In this document: positions 1-7,583 of the stretch, one piece after another
How the letters are laid out: each line of letters begins with the position of its first letter
Numbering within the stretch: position 1 is the stretch's first letter
DNA from: Opitutales bacterium
GTDB lineage: Bacteria; Verrucomicrobiota; Verrucomicrobiia; Opitutales; Oceanipulchritudinaceae
NCBI GenBank assembly: GCA_020831585.1
Contig: JAFIGE010000030.1
Location: 1 to 40,406 of the forward strand
Length of the DNA: 40,406 nt
Direction: 5' to 3'
Translations under genes and position numbers: made by a program
The notes under the pieces: model-generated
Seen by the model: only the letters and a program-made list of their open reading frames with translations
What the model was told of the DNA's origin: nothing
Databases searched by the model: none

Positions 1-3000
1 CCACCGGCAGATCCGCCAGGGGAATCGGCTCAAAAACCGCCTCCACCGTCGTGTCTCCCGACAGGTCCAGCGAGATCAGCGGCTCGGTCGAATAGAAGTC
101 CGGCTCGCCTTCCGACAGCGAAGCCAACCCATTCGTCGGCGAAACCACCCACCCGACAAAGCGGTGGCCGGGTTCGGGCAGGGCTTCCAGTTCGATGGGC
201 ACACCCTGGAAATAGGTGCCGGTCCAGGGGTAGGGGTAGCCCTGCACACCCAGCAAATCTGAATCAATGACCAGCGTGTTCAGCCGAATTTTCCCAGATT
301 CCATAGAGGCAGCAAGAGTGATCTCAACATCCATACCCAAAGAAAAACGGCCTCTCAGTTCTTCTCGTTGCGAAGCCGGCCTACTGCGACCAAAGTTAAT
401 GATCTGATTTACCGAAGAAAAGGGTGCAATATTCTGCGACCAGCGGTGCTCGTCTTCATGCACATATGGAGAGATTTCGTCATAGACACCTCGAACAATC
501 TCCTCAATTCGATGAGGCGTAAATGTAGAATTTATATGGTCTAGAAAACGGTTCACAAATTGCCTTCGAAAACCGGCATTTTGAAACAAAGCTTCGTAGA
601 TTTCTTCGGAAGGCCTTAATTTTCGATCTACCATCCAGTTAAACCCTGCACTGCTTCTCATAATTTGATCGAAGTCCTGCGTGTATATACGCCACCGCCC
701 ATCACCAAAGCTTTTATCTACAGGCGTTTTCACTCTCCAAAACCCATGCTCAAAATGTGGGCTTTGGAGATAGCTATTCATAATAATAAAATTCGAAAAG
801 CTATCCAAGCACAGCGATTGCCTCACCACTTCAAAAATGGAATCTTCCTTCATTTCGTTCTCAAGAATAAATTCAACGAGTTCGGAGAACAAAGCCGCAC
901 CAATCACTCCACCGTCCTCAATGCGATCCCGAAACGTGACGACCAAGTCGTCGGTATCCAAGCCGTAATTCAAAGCCAAATGATGCCTGTCAAAGCGATC
1001 ACGAATATTCGTAATTCCCCAATATTCGCCATTTATGAAAGATATTGCAGGACGACTCCTCAAAATCCCCTCGTAAACCGGCTGCATGAGCCGATGGGCA
1101 AAAGGATCCTGAATGTAATCCCTTTGCGCGCCCCGCCTGCGCAGGAGGATTCGCTTGAAGCTCTCACTTGCAGAAACCAAGCCATGAAGGTACTGATCAC
1201 CCAGAAAACGGTAGTCCATCACACTGGCATTATCGTATTCGCCACGAGCATACAACCGAAGGCTCTTGGCACGGAGATTTCGACTCGTATTTCCATGGAT
1301 GCGAACTCCGACTCGTTGGTTTAAAAGAGCATGAGGGACGCCGTCTTCAAACACTTCAACAAAAGCGGTCCTTTCCCACTCATCTCCACGGCCACGAAAG
1401 TTACCGTTTTTGAACCACCAGGCAACGTCTGCTTCAGGATTCGCCAAACGCCACTCGTCCATCCGCAAGCCTGCAGTATAGATACCCGTGTAATAATCAA
1501 ACAGGTCGTCTTTCTGAATCTGCTTCGAAATCACTGGGAGCGTATAGGGATTTCCTTCCTCAAAAACAAAGTAACTGTTCGCTGCCGACCTTGAAGAAAG
1601 CCACCCTTCCTTATAGGCTCGGGCCTGAACAGAGAATCCCTTACGGACCGGAGTTTCAGGAGCGTAATGCGGAAAAGCATCCGTCGTACTGGAGATTTGC
1701 GTCAAAAGATCCGGTTCGCCGCTGCGATCCTGAATCGTCAAAGGCTCAGTGTAAAGATGGCTTATGTAGGAACTTGTCAGGAAAGGACCGAACGGATCGG
1801 TGGGCTTTTCAGGATATTCATTTTTGTAGAGAAACGTCGTCCCCAAAAGATTGTCGATCGCTGGCTCCGACCCATCCAGGGAGTAGACAATTGCCACCTC
1901 CGGTTCGGGATGGGAAAGGACCAGATCAAAGCCCTCTTCATAAAATCCGCCCACATGCGAAAACGTCGGTGGATCGAGAATCCCGAGGTAGGCAGTCGTG
2001 ACGTTCGTTCCACCCGGGGTGGGCTCGTCAAAGAAGAACCAGGCATCCCCTTCACCCTCGACCCGACCGATGGAGATGTCGCGCGGCAGCGCGGTCGGCG
2101 CGAGTTCGTCCACGAGCGTGCCGTCGGGCATGGTCAATAAAACCTCCTCGCCGGAAGCGGAGAGGGCATAGTTGGTGTGCCAATGCCCAAAGGCAGCACG
2201 GCGCCCTTCGAAGATATCGGATAGCGCCTCAGCCGATAGGGCGTAGTCAAAGAACAAAACATCAGCCAAGCTGCCCTCCATCCCTGCCCAGCCGCTCGCC
2301 CCGCTTTTACCGCCTATTCTATCCAATCGCAAAACTCCATTCCAATCACCTTCGCCAACAGCTTTTCCATTCAGGAAAACAGCTACTCTATTCTCGCTTC
2401 TACGGAAGACAACATGCTCCCATGAGCCGACTTCCAAGTGAGTTGAAAGGTCTACAACAACGTAAGGATTCATCAAAACAATTCGATTAGATCTCCAGTG
2501 ACCAATGCCAAAACCATTCGACAGGTTGACCGCCCGCCAATCAGTTGCTCTCAGAGACTTGACCCAATAGGAGACCGTAAAGTCTCCTGCCGTCTCGAAC
2601 GGATGGTCCAAAGTCACAAACCCTGTTGGGAGAAAATGAAGAACTTGCTCGAAGCCATTCTCTGCGACGAAAGTTACTTCTCCGTTAATCGTACCGTGAT
2701 TTTCTGAAACCGAACGATCCAAGACGTGAGGAGGTGTCTGATCCCCCTGAAACAGCCAGGCCCCTTGTGCCTCATCAATAAACGGCTGAAACCAGGATCG
2801 ATCATAGGCAATCACCCGATTCTTCCCCGAGGCCCAGACGAGCAGGTACTCCCCCGCCCCGATGCTCGTGCCCCCGGGAAAAGTCCACTTGAAGGGGTTG
2901 TTGTAGCTGTCCGAGAGCCCCCAGCCACTCAGGTCGACGGGATCGGTGCCGTAGTTGTAAAGTTCGATCCAGTCCTCGAAGTCGCCGTCTTCATCGGCGA

Positions 3001-3142
3001 TCGTCGTGCCGTTGGAGGCCATAACCTCGTTGATGCGCACGGTGGGGGTGAGGCTATAGGCTGTAGGCTGTAGGCTGTAGGCGAGGAGCAGGCCGAACAG
3101 GACCGGAAGGCGCAGGGCGAAGGTGAGAGGGTGGTATTTCAT
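1..3142 (-). CDS. Secreted lamin-tail / LamG / CotH-kinase family protein (C-terminus beyond window)
   Basis: The minus frame is open from an ATG at 3142 to the window edge, about 1047 codons without the stop. A hydrophobic N-terminus (residues 1-30) looks like a Sec signal peptide. A lamin-tail domain follows (about 33-108, with INEVMASN, DWIELYN, DLSGWGLSD), then a LamG/concanavalin-like region (about 148-318), a chitobiase-like segment (about 415, VYSLDGSEP), and a CotH-kinase-like domain (about 610-830, VGVRIHGNTSRN, ILLRRRGAQRDYIQD, DFDQIMRSS). Near residue 970 is a segment like the divergent InlB B-repeat (GHRFVGWV). In this family CotH domains are protein kinases or structural surface modules. 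The substrate here is unknown, and an extracellular or surface location is inferred. The middle of the gene (about 300-1800) is visibly richer in A+T than its ends. No SD precedes the ATG; it was chosen because the signal peptide follows directly. Confidence 0.85.
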   Translation of the reverse strand, partial: MKYHPLTFALRLPVLFGLLLAYSLQPTAYSLTPTVRINEVMASNGTTIADEDGDFEDWIELYNYGTDPVDLSGWGLSDSYNNPFKWTFPGGTSIGAGEYLLVWASGKNRVIAYDRSWFQPFIDEAQGAWLFQGDQTPPHVLDRSVSENHGTINGEVTFVAENGFEQVLHFLPTGFVTLDHPFETAGDFTVSYWVKSLRATDWRAVNLSNGFGIGHWRSNRIVLMNPYVVVDLSTHLEVGSWEHVVFRRSENRVAVFLNGKAVGEGDWNGVLRLDRIGGKSGASGWAGMEGSLADVLFFDYALSAEALSDIFEGRRAAFGHWHTNYALSASGEEVLLTMPDGTLVDELAPTALPRDISIGRVEGEGDAWFFFDEPTPGGTNVTTAYLGILDPPTFSHVGGFYEEGFDLVLSHPEPEVAIVYSLDGSEPAIDNLLGTTFLYKNEYPEKPTDPFGPFLTSSYISHLYTEPLTIQDRSGEPDLLTQISSTTDAFPHYAPETPVRKGFSVQARAYKEGWLSSRSAANSYFVFEEGNPYTLPVISKQIQKDDLFDYYTGIYTAGLRMDEWRLANPEADVAWWFKNGNFRGRGDEWERTAFVEVFEDGVPHALLNQRVGVRIHGNTSRNLRAKSLRLYARGEYDNASVMDYRFLGDQYLHGLVSASESFKRILLRRRGAQRDYIQDPFAHRLMQPVYEGILRSRPAISFINGEYWGITNIRDRFDRHHLALNYGLDTDDLVVTFRDRIEDGGVIGAALFSELVEFILENEMKEDSIFEVVRQSLCLDSFSNFIIMNSYLQSPHFEHGFWRVKTPVDKSFGDGRWRIYTQDFDQIMRSSAGFNWMVDRKLRPSEEIYEALFQNAGFRRQFVNRFLDHINSTFTPHRIEEIVRGVYDEISPYVHEDEHRWSQNIAPFSSVNQIINFGRSRPASQREELRGRFSLGMDVEITLAASMESGKIRLNTLVIDSDLLGVQGYPYPWTGTYFQGVPIELEALPEPGHRFVGWVVSPTNGLASLSEGEPDFYSTEPLISLDLSGDTTVEAVFEPIPLADLPV
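3052..3079 (-). repeat. Heptamer tandem repeat in the signal-peptide coding region
   Basis: On plus there are three exact copies of GGCTGTA (3059-3079) preceded by one variant, GGCTATA (3052-3058). They lie about 20 codons into the CotH-type gene and encode part of its signal peptide (around AYSLQPTAYSL). A seven-base unit changes the reading frame when one copy is gained or lost. Confidence 0.85.
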
Positions 3143-3147
3143 AGGAT

Positions 3148-3171
3148 GGCGGAGGGCGGAGGGCGGAGGGC
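3148..3171 (-). repeat. Second heptamer tandem repeat, in the 5' leader
   Basis: Three exact copies of GGCGGAG (plus strand, 3148-3168) are followed by GGC. They lie just upstream of the ATG of the CotH-type gene, in the stretch where a ribosome binding site would be expected. Confidence 0.8.
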
Positions 3172-3199
3172 CGTTTTCGAGCAGGAAGCTTCGTTGCGA

Positions 3200-3240
3200 T
3201 TGTCACAAATACGTTAACCCATGAAAATTTTCGGTGACAA
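3200..3240 (-). promoter_or_regulatory. Candidate promoter of the CotH-type gene, bracketed by an inverted repeat
   Basis: Read on minus: -35 TTGTCA (3240-3235), an 18-base spacer, then -10 TAACGT (3216-3211). A perfect 7-base inverted repeat, TTGTCAC (3200-3206) and GTGACAA (3234-3240), brackets the promoter with 27 bases between arms. The remaining sequence to the neighbouring exonuclease gene shows nothing else I can name. Confidence 0.4.
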
Positions 3241-3335
3241 GCGCAATCGAGACGTGGGCTGGCGGTGCCCCGGGATGAGGCATGAGCCTCGTTTCCTCTG
3301 CGGAGGGCGTTGGCGGGGGGGCGCGGCCTTTCCCT

Positions 3336-4004
3336 TTATCCCGAACTCTCAGGGGGTTGGTAGACTTGCGTGAGCTGGCCGAGGCGCAGCCAGGAGAGAC
3401 GCTTGGCGATTTTGAGGAGGCGGAGGAAGATTTGGGCGGTGATGAAGGCATCGCCCGCAGCGGTGTGGCGGTCCGCCGGACGGACACGGAAAAACCGGCT
3501 GAGCCCGTCGAGACTGAAGTCTCTGCGCAATTGATCTTCGTTGAGGGCACCGGCGTCCGCGAGGCGAAGGGCCAATCCCATGGTGTCCACGCTGAGGTTG
3601 CGCATGGTGAAGCCAAAGTTCCGGCGGCAGGCGGCGTTGATCATCTCGATGTCGTGGTTGATGTGGTGGCCCACGATGACGCCGTCGCGGAGGTAATTCA
3701 GAAACTGCTCCAAAGCCTCATCCTCCGGCATACCCGCTTCCGCCTGCTCCCGGGTGATCCCGTGAACGGCCACAGAGGATGTGTTGTGAACGAAGGGAAC
3801 CAGCGCCTCAAAGGAGTCGTCGAGGTAGATCTGGAAATGAGACACGCCCACGGCTCCATAGGAAACAATGTGGTCCCGCTTGACATCCAATCCGGTGGCT
3901 TCGGTGTCGAGGACGACAAAGCGGGCGTTTTCCCATCCCAGATGAAGATCCCAGGTGGGTTCGAAGAAGGTTCGGTGGGCAAGGGCGAGGGGATGTGGGT
4001 CCAT
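3336..4004 (-). CDS. DEDDh 3'-5' exonuclease, DnaQ/Pol III epsilon-like
   Basis: A 222-residue protein with the three exonuclease motifs of the DnaQ superfamily: Exo I LDTEATG (D33, E35), Exo II GHHINHDIE (D118) and Exo III HTAAGDAF (H180, D185), which makes it DEDDh type. The residues needed for two-metal catalysis are therefore all present. It starts 9 bases after the stop of the upstream cNMP/CBS/DUF294 gene, so the two are probably co-transcribed. That pairing recurs in proteobacteria, where the exonuclease sits beside a DUF294 protein. It is too short to include a polymerase or helicase part and is not obviously the replicative epsilon subunit. The role is inferred as nucleic-acid trimming or turnover linked to the upstream signalling protein. 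Confidence 0.88.
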   Translation of the reverse strand: MDPHPLALAHRTFFEPTWDLHLGWENARFVVLDTEATGLDVKRDHIVSYGAVGVSHFQIYLDDSFEALVPFVHNTSSVAVHGITREQAEAGMPEDEALEQFLNYLRDGVIVGHHINHDIEMINAACRRNFGFTMRNLSVDTMGLALRLADAGALNEDQLRRDFSLDGLSRFFRVRPADRHTAAGDAFITAQIFLRLLKIAKRLSWLRLGQLTQVYQPPESSG

Positions 4005-4013
4005 GGCGGGTGA

Positions 4014-5984
4014 TCAGCTCCGCAGAGCGCGGCCATAGCGGGCGGCGAGCATTTCGAGGACTTCGAGAATCGTGCGAAAGGCGGTCTTCAACTGGGTGCG
4101 GGTCTCCGAATCGAGATACGCGGGGCGAATGACGGCACCATCCGTGCCTGCGATGAGGCCCCGGCTGACGCGGGCGAAATAGGCCACGAGAAATGCAGCG
4201 GCCGCTTCTTCGAGGAGACTGGCGATTTCGGGTTGGTCAGGTCGCAGACGGGCGGCGACTTCGAGGAGGCGCTCCCGCGTGTTCGTGGGGTAGAGGCGCC
4301 CGCCTTCCATAGCCAAAACCCGGGCGGCATCGACCAGGGGTAAGAGCGCGTGCGACTTGATTTCCAACTCTTCGCGCTCGATTCCGCGCTCATCGACGAC
4401 ATATCCCCGGAAAATCGTCCGGGGCGGCTGATTGAGAAGCGAATCCCCCGCCATGTGGCCAATAAAAGCCGGGTATTGGCTGATCGTGCTCTCAATGAAA
4501 TGCCGCAGCTCGCGGGCGAGGGGGCAGCCATACACCACCGGCCGAAAATCGAAGGCATCGCGGGAATCATAAACAAGGTTGTCTAGAGGCGACTCGATGA
4601 GGCTCTGGAAGCGTGCCTTCATGGCACTGAGGGGAAGGCACCACCCGGGCATCTGGGCCAGTACGCCCTGCTCGCTTTCACCAAACCCGCATTGCCGGAT
4701 CGATTCGCCAACACGGGAGGCAAGGGACCGGAAATAACGGGCGGCTAACTCAGCCGCATCCTCATCGCCCGGCGGGGGATCTTCATAGATAAGGGCATCG
4801 TAGACGGCTGAGCGAATGAGGAGTTCGTCGCGACCGCCGCTGCCCATCATCAACCAAGAGTGCTGCAGTCCGGGGTGCACCCATCCTTCGCGCTCCATTG
4901 CGGCGCGTTCGAGTTCGATGATGCGCTGGACCATTTTCCTGTTCAGCACGCCAGTCATTTCCATCATCCAGGGAAGGGCCTCCCGGTTCTCCAGAAACTC
5001 AAGAATGAGGGTTTCCATGCGATCCCGCAGGGCACGGAGGGCTTCTACATCGGTGGCCTCCGAAATGGCTTCTCCAATGACCGTGGGAAAGCGCCCGTAT
5101 TGCAAAAACATCGAGCGCTCGGCAACAATCCCCACGGCCCGCGTCGACAGCGTCCCGTCTTCGGTGATGACGATGAAGCGTTTGCCGGAGCGGGTCAATT
5201 TGATGAGGAGCGTCCCTGTGCTGTCTGCGGAGGGAGCGGCCACCAGATCGGTGAACATCATTTCTCCCGCTTGGGCGTCGAGGCGCAGCGAGCCATCAAA
5301 GACACGGTCCCGCAAATCGCCGTCGGTGATTTTGCCGAGTGGCCGCCCCGCCGCGTCGACAACGAGTACGCACTGAACCATCTTTTTATGCAGCCGCCGG
5401 GCCACTTCGCGAAGGGGCTCGTGGAAAGGCACGGTAACGAGCGCTTCGCGGGCAATCCGTTGGGGCTCAGCCACTTCGCCCAGGCCTCCCTTGCGCAAGG
5501 TGGTGAGACCGAGACCGCCTCCCTGTGAATCGAGGGTGACTGCGGGATCCCGCCCATCGTAAGCGGGATTGAGAGTGAAATAGGCCGCGAGGTAGCGCTT
5601 GGCCTTGGGACTGCGCTCCATGACGGCGATAAACTGCTCCCTGTCGAGGGCGTAGACGATGGTATCGCTCTCGGTTTTTGCGGTGGCGCGATAGGGCTCA
5701 TCGTGGATCACTCCCTGGAGCCCGAGCATGTCCCCCTCCCCCCGCAAATCAATGAGCCTGTCGCCCTCCGGCCGCTCGTCGACGATACGCACCTTGCCCT
5801 GCTGAATCACCAGAATGTAGCGGTCCCGGGGTTGGCCTTTTGTGAAGACAATCTCGCCCCCCTCGTGCAAGCGAACCCGACCGTTTTGGGCGAGGGCGAG
5901 CAGATCCTTCTCTTCCAGATAGGCATAGGGCGGGTGCTGTTTCAGGAAGTCCACAATGCGGACGGCAATGGTCGCGGCTTTCAT
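4014..5984 (-). CDS. cNMP-binding / CBS-pair / DUF294 nucleotidyltransferase-like protein
   Basis: A 656-residue soluble protein. Order: cyclic-nucleotide-binding-like domain (about 20-140, GDMLGLQG and YRATAKTES), two CBS motifs (about 180-235 and 245-300, VLVVDAAGRPLGKITDGDL), a GlnD-like nucleotidyltransferase region (about 305-490) and a DUF294 C-terminal helical domain (about 490-650). The nucleotidyltransferase signature begins GSGGRDE (381-387). Where the family normally has TDQDNAL, this protein has SAVYDAL, so both metal-binding aspartates (393 and 395 by alignment to my memory of the family) are Ala and Tyr. It is therefore probably a non-catalytic sensor. It heads an operon with the DnaQ-like exonuclease and may regulate it. 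Start ATG at 5984; there is no strong SD. Confidence 0.88.
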   Translation of the reverse strand: MKAATIAVRIVDFLKQHPPYAYLEEKDLLALAQNGRVRLHEGGEIVFTKGQPRDRYILVIQQGKVRIVDERPEGDRLIDLRGEGDMLGLQGVIHDEPYRATAKTESDTIVYALDREQFIAVMERSPKAKRYLAAYFTLNPAYDGRDPAVTLDSQGGGLGLTTLRKGGLGEVAEPQRIAREALVTVPFHEPLREVARRLHKKMVQCVLVVDAAGRPLGKITDGDLRDRVFDGSLRLDAQAGEMMFTDLVAAPSADSTGTLLIKLTRSGKRFIVITEDGTLSTRAVGIVAERSMFLQYGRFPTVIGEAISEATDVEALRALRDRMETLILEFLENREALPWMMEMTGVLNRKMVQRIIELERAAMEREGWVHPGLQHSWLMMGSGGRDELLIRSAVYDALIYEDPPPGDEDAAELAARYFRSLASRVGESIRQCGFGESEQGVLAQMPGWCLPLSAMKARFQSLIESPLDNLVYDSRDAFDFRPVVYGCPLARELRHFIESTISQYPAFIGHMAGDSLLNQPPRTIFRGYVVDERGIEREELEIKSHALLPLVDAARVLAMEGGRLYPTNTRERLLEVAARLRPDQPEIASLLEEAAAAFLVAYFARVSRGLIAGTDGAVIRPAYLDSETRTQLKTAFRTILEVLEMLAARYGRALRS

Positions 5985-6137
5985 AAAAAAAATGGAGCAA
6001 TGGGGGTTGGTATCTATTGGCGTCGAACAACTGGCCTGCGTTCAATCCCAAAAGGTCCGCCGCAGCCAAAGATTGAGGAAATACGGGCAAGATTATGCGC
6101 AGATGGCTGGCGAGGCGCGCATTGCGTTCTTTTTCTC

Positions 6138-6164
6138 TTGACCCTTGTGCGTCGAGAGAGACGC
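6138..6164 (+). promoter_or_regulatory. Possible -35 box and small hairpin before tRNA-Pro
   Basis: TTGACC (6138-6143) lies 44 bases before the tRNA. It is followed by a 5-bp hairpin GCGTC/GACGC with a 6-base loop (6149-6164) and a pyrimidine-rich run. No convincing -10 box is visible, so this may be a promoter element or a processing structure. Confidence 0.25.
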
Positions 6165-6181
6165 TTCTCTCCCTTTTACGG

Positions 6182-6258
<77 letters not shown>

Positions 6259-6300
6259 TTTTCGGTCATTTGGAGATTTCAGTTAAAATTGCGCCCACTG

Positions 6301-6316
6301 TGCGCGGTGCCGCGCA
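6301..6316. repeat. 16-bp palindrome downstream of tRNA-Pro
   Basis: TGCGCGG-TG-CCGCGCA is a perfect 7-bp inverted repeat with a 2-base centre. No T-run follows, so it is a poor intrinsic terminator. It could be an operator or a REP-like unit in the flank of RAYT 1. Confidence 0.5.
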
Positions 6317-6412
6317 AGATATCTTCAAGCCAACAGTGACCGGCCTTCCTCCTGCGCATCTGGCAAATCCCTCTCCACGCCCGCACCCCGCGTGGCGGCC
6401 AGGCCATATTTT

Positions 6413-6427
6413 AATGTTCTGAACATT
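6413..6427. promoter_or_regulatory. 15-bp palindrome (candidate operator) before RAYT 1
   Basis: AATGTTC-T-GAACATT is a perfect inverted repeat with a single central T. It lies 5 bases upstream of the candidate -35 box of RAYT 1, a usual place for a dimeric repressor or activator site. The core resembles GAAC/GTTC regulator sites but does not have the spacing I recall for LexA boxes. Confidence 0.45.
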
Positions 6428-6432
6428 GTAGG

Positions 6433-6461
6433 TTGACATGTATTGGAAAACTTTGTTGAGA
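6433..6461 (+). promoter_or_regulatory. Candidate promoter of RAYT 1
   Basis: -35 TTGACA (6433-6438), a 17-base spacer and a weak -10 TTGAGA (6456-6461). The ATG at 6475 is preceded by a purine-rich GGGAGA (6463-6468) that can act as ribosome binding site. Confidence 0.4.
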
Positions 6462-6474
6462 TGGGAGAAAGAGC

Positions 6475-7470
6475 ATGAGTAGAAAATTTTGTCGTAGGTT
6501 GAAGTATCCGCGGCTGGCTTGCCACCACCTTATTTCGAGGGTGGTGCAGAAAAGGCGGCTGATGGATGAGGAGGCGATGGAGGCGATGCGCCATATTATG
6601 CGTTCGCAGGCGGCGTTTGCGGGGATGGAGGTGCTGACTTATTGCTTTATGGCCAATCACTTTCATATCTTTGTGCGGCTGGATCCGAAGGAGACGGAAA
6701 GGCTGGACGATGCGGGTCTGGTGGGGCGGTTTCGGGCGCTCTATGGTGGGACGCGTTGCGCTTCGCTGGGGTTGGATGCGGATGATCTGGAGGCGATTCT
6801 GGCGAAGAATGGGGACCCCGCTGAGGGCATCCGGCGACGCTTGAAGGCGCGGATGGGGGATGTGTCGGTCTTTATGAGGGAGGTGAAGACGCGCTTTACT
6901 TTGTGGTATAATCGGAAGCGCGGGACGGTGGGCACTTTCTGGGCTGAGCGGTTCCGCAGTGTAATCGTGGAGGCGGATACGAAGGCGCAGAGGATGGTGG
7001 CGGCTTACATCGACTTGAACCCGGTGAGGGCGGGTCTGGTGGAGGACGCGGGTGCCTATGGTTTCAGTGGTTTCGGAGAGGCTTGCGCGGGTGGCTCGGC
7101 TGCTCGGCGGGGGATCGCCCGGATCGAGGGTAAGCTGACTTGGGCGACGAAATGGCACGAGCGCTACCGTGCGCGGTTATGCAGCCGAATGGGTCCGGGA
7201 ATGCGGCCTCGCCGAGGAGACGTCCGGATTGCTTCGGGGGAAGCGGAGGGAGAAGATCGCCGAGAAGCCGCCGTGCCCGAGGGATCACGGCTTCTCTCGA
7301 AGATCCGCGCTTTCAGCGAGGGGTGGGTGGTTGGTTCGGTTGCGTGGGTGGAAAGCTTTTGCTCGGCAAATGGCTGGCTGGGCTTCCGGAAAGGAAGGAA
7401 GGCCAAACCGGTTGTTGAGGAGGGCGACTCGGCATACACGGAGATTGCGACGGCAGCCAAACAACGCTGA
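6475..7470 (+). CDS. REP-associated tyrosine transposase (RAYT), copy 1
   Basis: 331 residues. The Y1-transposase core has the HUH-type metal motif in NHFHIFVRL (H62, H64), a candidate catalytic Tyr in FTLWYNRKRG (Y145), then GTFWAERFRS and AAYIDLNPVRAGLV, which are hallmark RAYT segments. Family members nick single-stranded DNA at REP-type hairpins and are usually domesticated single-copy genes rather than insertion sequences. No flanking IS ends are visible. The C-terminal part (about 279-297, IRAFSEGWVVGS) matches a segment shared with the other two RAYTs in this window. Palindromes at 6301-6316 and 6413-6427 lie upstream. It is followed by the aminotransferase gene on the same strand, but that gene has its own candidate promoter. 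Confidence 0.88.
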   Translation: MSRKFCRRLKYPRLACHHLISRVVQKRRLMDEEAMEAMRHIMRSQAAFAGMEVLTYCFMANHFHIFVRLDPKETERLDDAGLVGRFRALYGGTRCASLGLDADDLEAILAKNGDPAEGIRRRLKARMGDVSVFMREVKTRFTLWYNRKRGTVGTFWAERFRSVIVEADTKAQRMVAAYIDLNPVRAGLVEDAGAYGFSGFGEACAGGSAARRGIARIEGKLTWATKWHERYRARLCSRMGPGMRPRRGDVRIASGEAEGEDRREAAVPEGSRLLSKIRAFSEGWVVGSVAWVESFCSANGWLGFRKGRKAKPVVEEGDSAYTEIATAAKQR

Positions 7471-7547
7471 TGCAGCCATCCGGCAATGGGTGCCCGTGAC
7501 CAAACCGGGTATCGCGAACCCGCATACCGCCGTCTCATTATGGGCGA

Positions 7548-7575
7548 TTGACAGAGAAGGGCGTTTGCCTAGACC
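7548..7575 (+). promoter_or_regulatory. Candidate leaderless promoter of the aminotransferase gene
   Basis: -35 TTGACA (7548-7553), a 16-base spacer, -10-like TAGACC (7570-7575). Eight bases separate the -10 box from GTG 7584, so transcription would begin at or next to the start codon. No SD is present. Confidence 0.35.
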
Positions 7576-7583
7576 CGTCGTTT

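Noticed and set aside
6413-6427. LexA box
   Set aside because: The palindrome TGTTC-T-GAACA has a one-base centre, while the LexA sites I recall have a longer spacer; no SOS gene is adjacent.
6475-7470. RAYT genes as active insertion sequences
   Set aside because: No terminal hairpin ends, target-site marks or near-identical copies are visible; the three proteins are diverged from each other.
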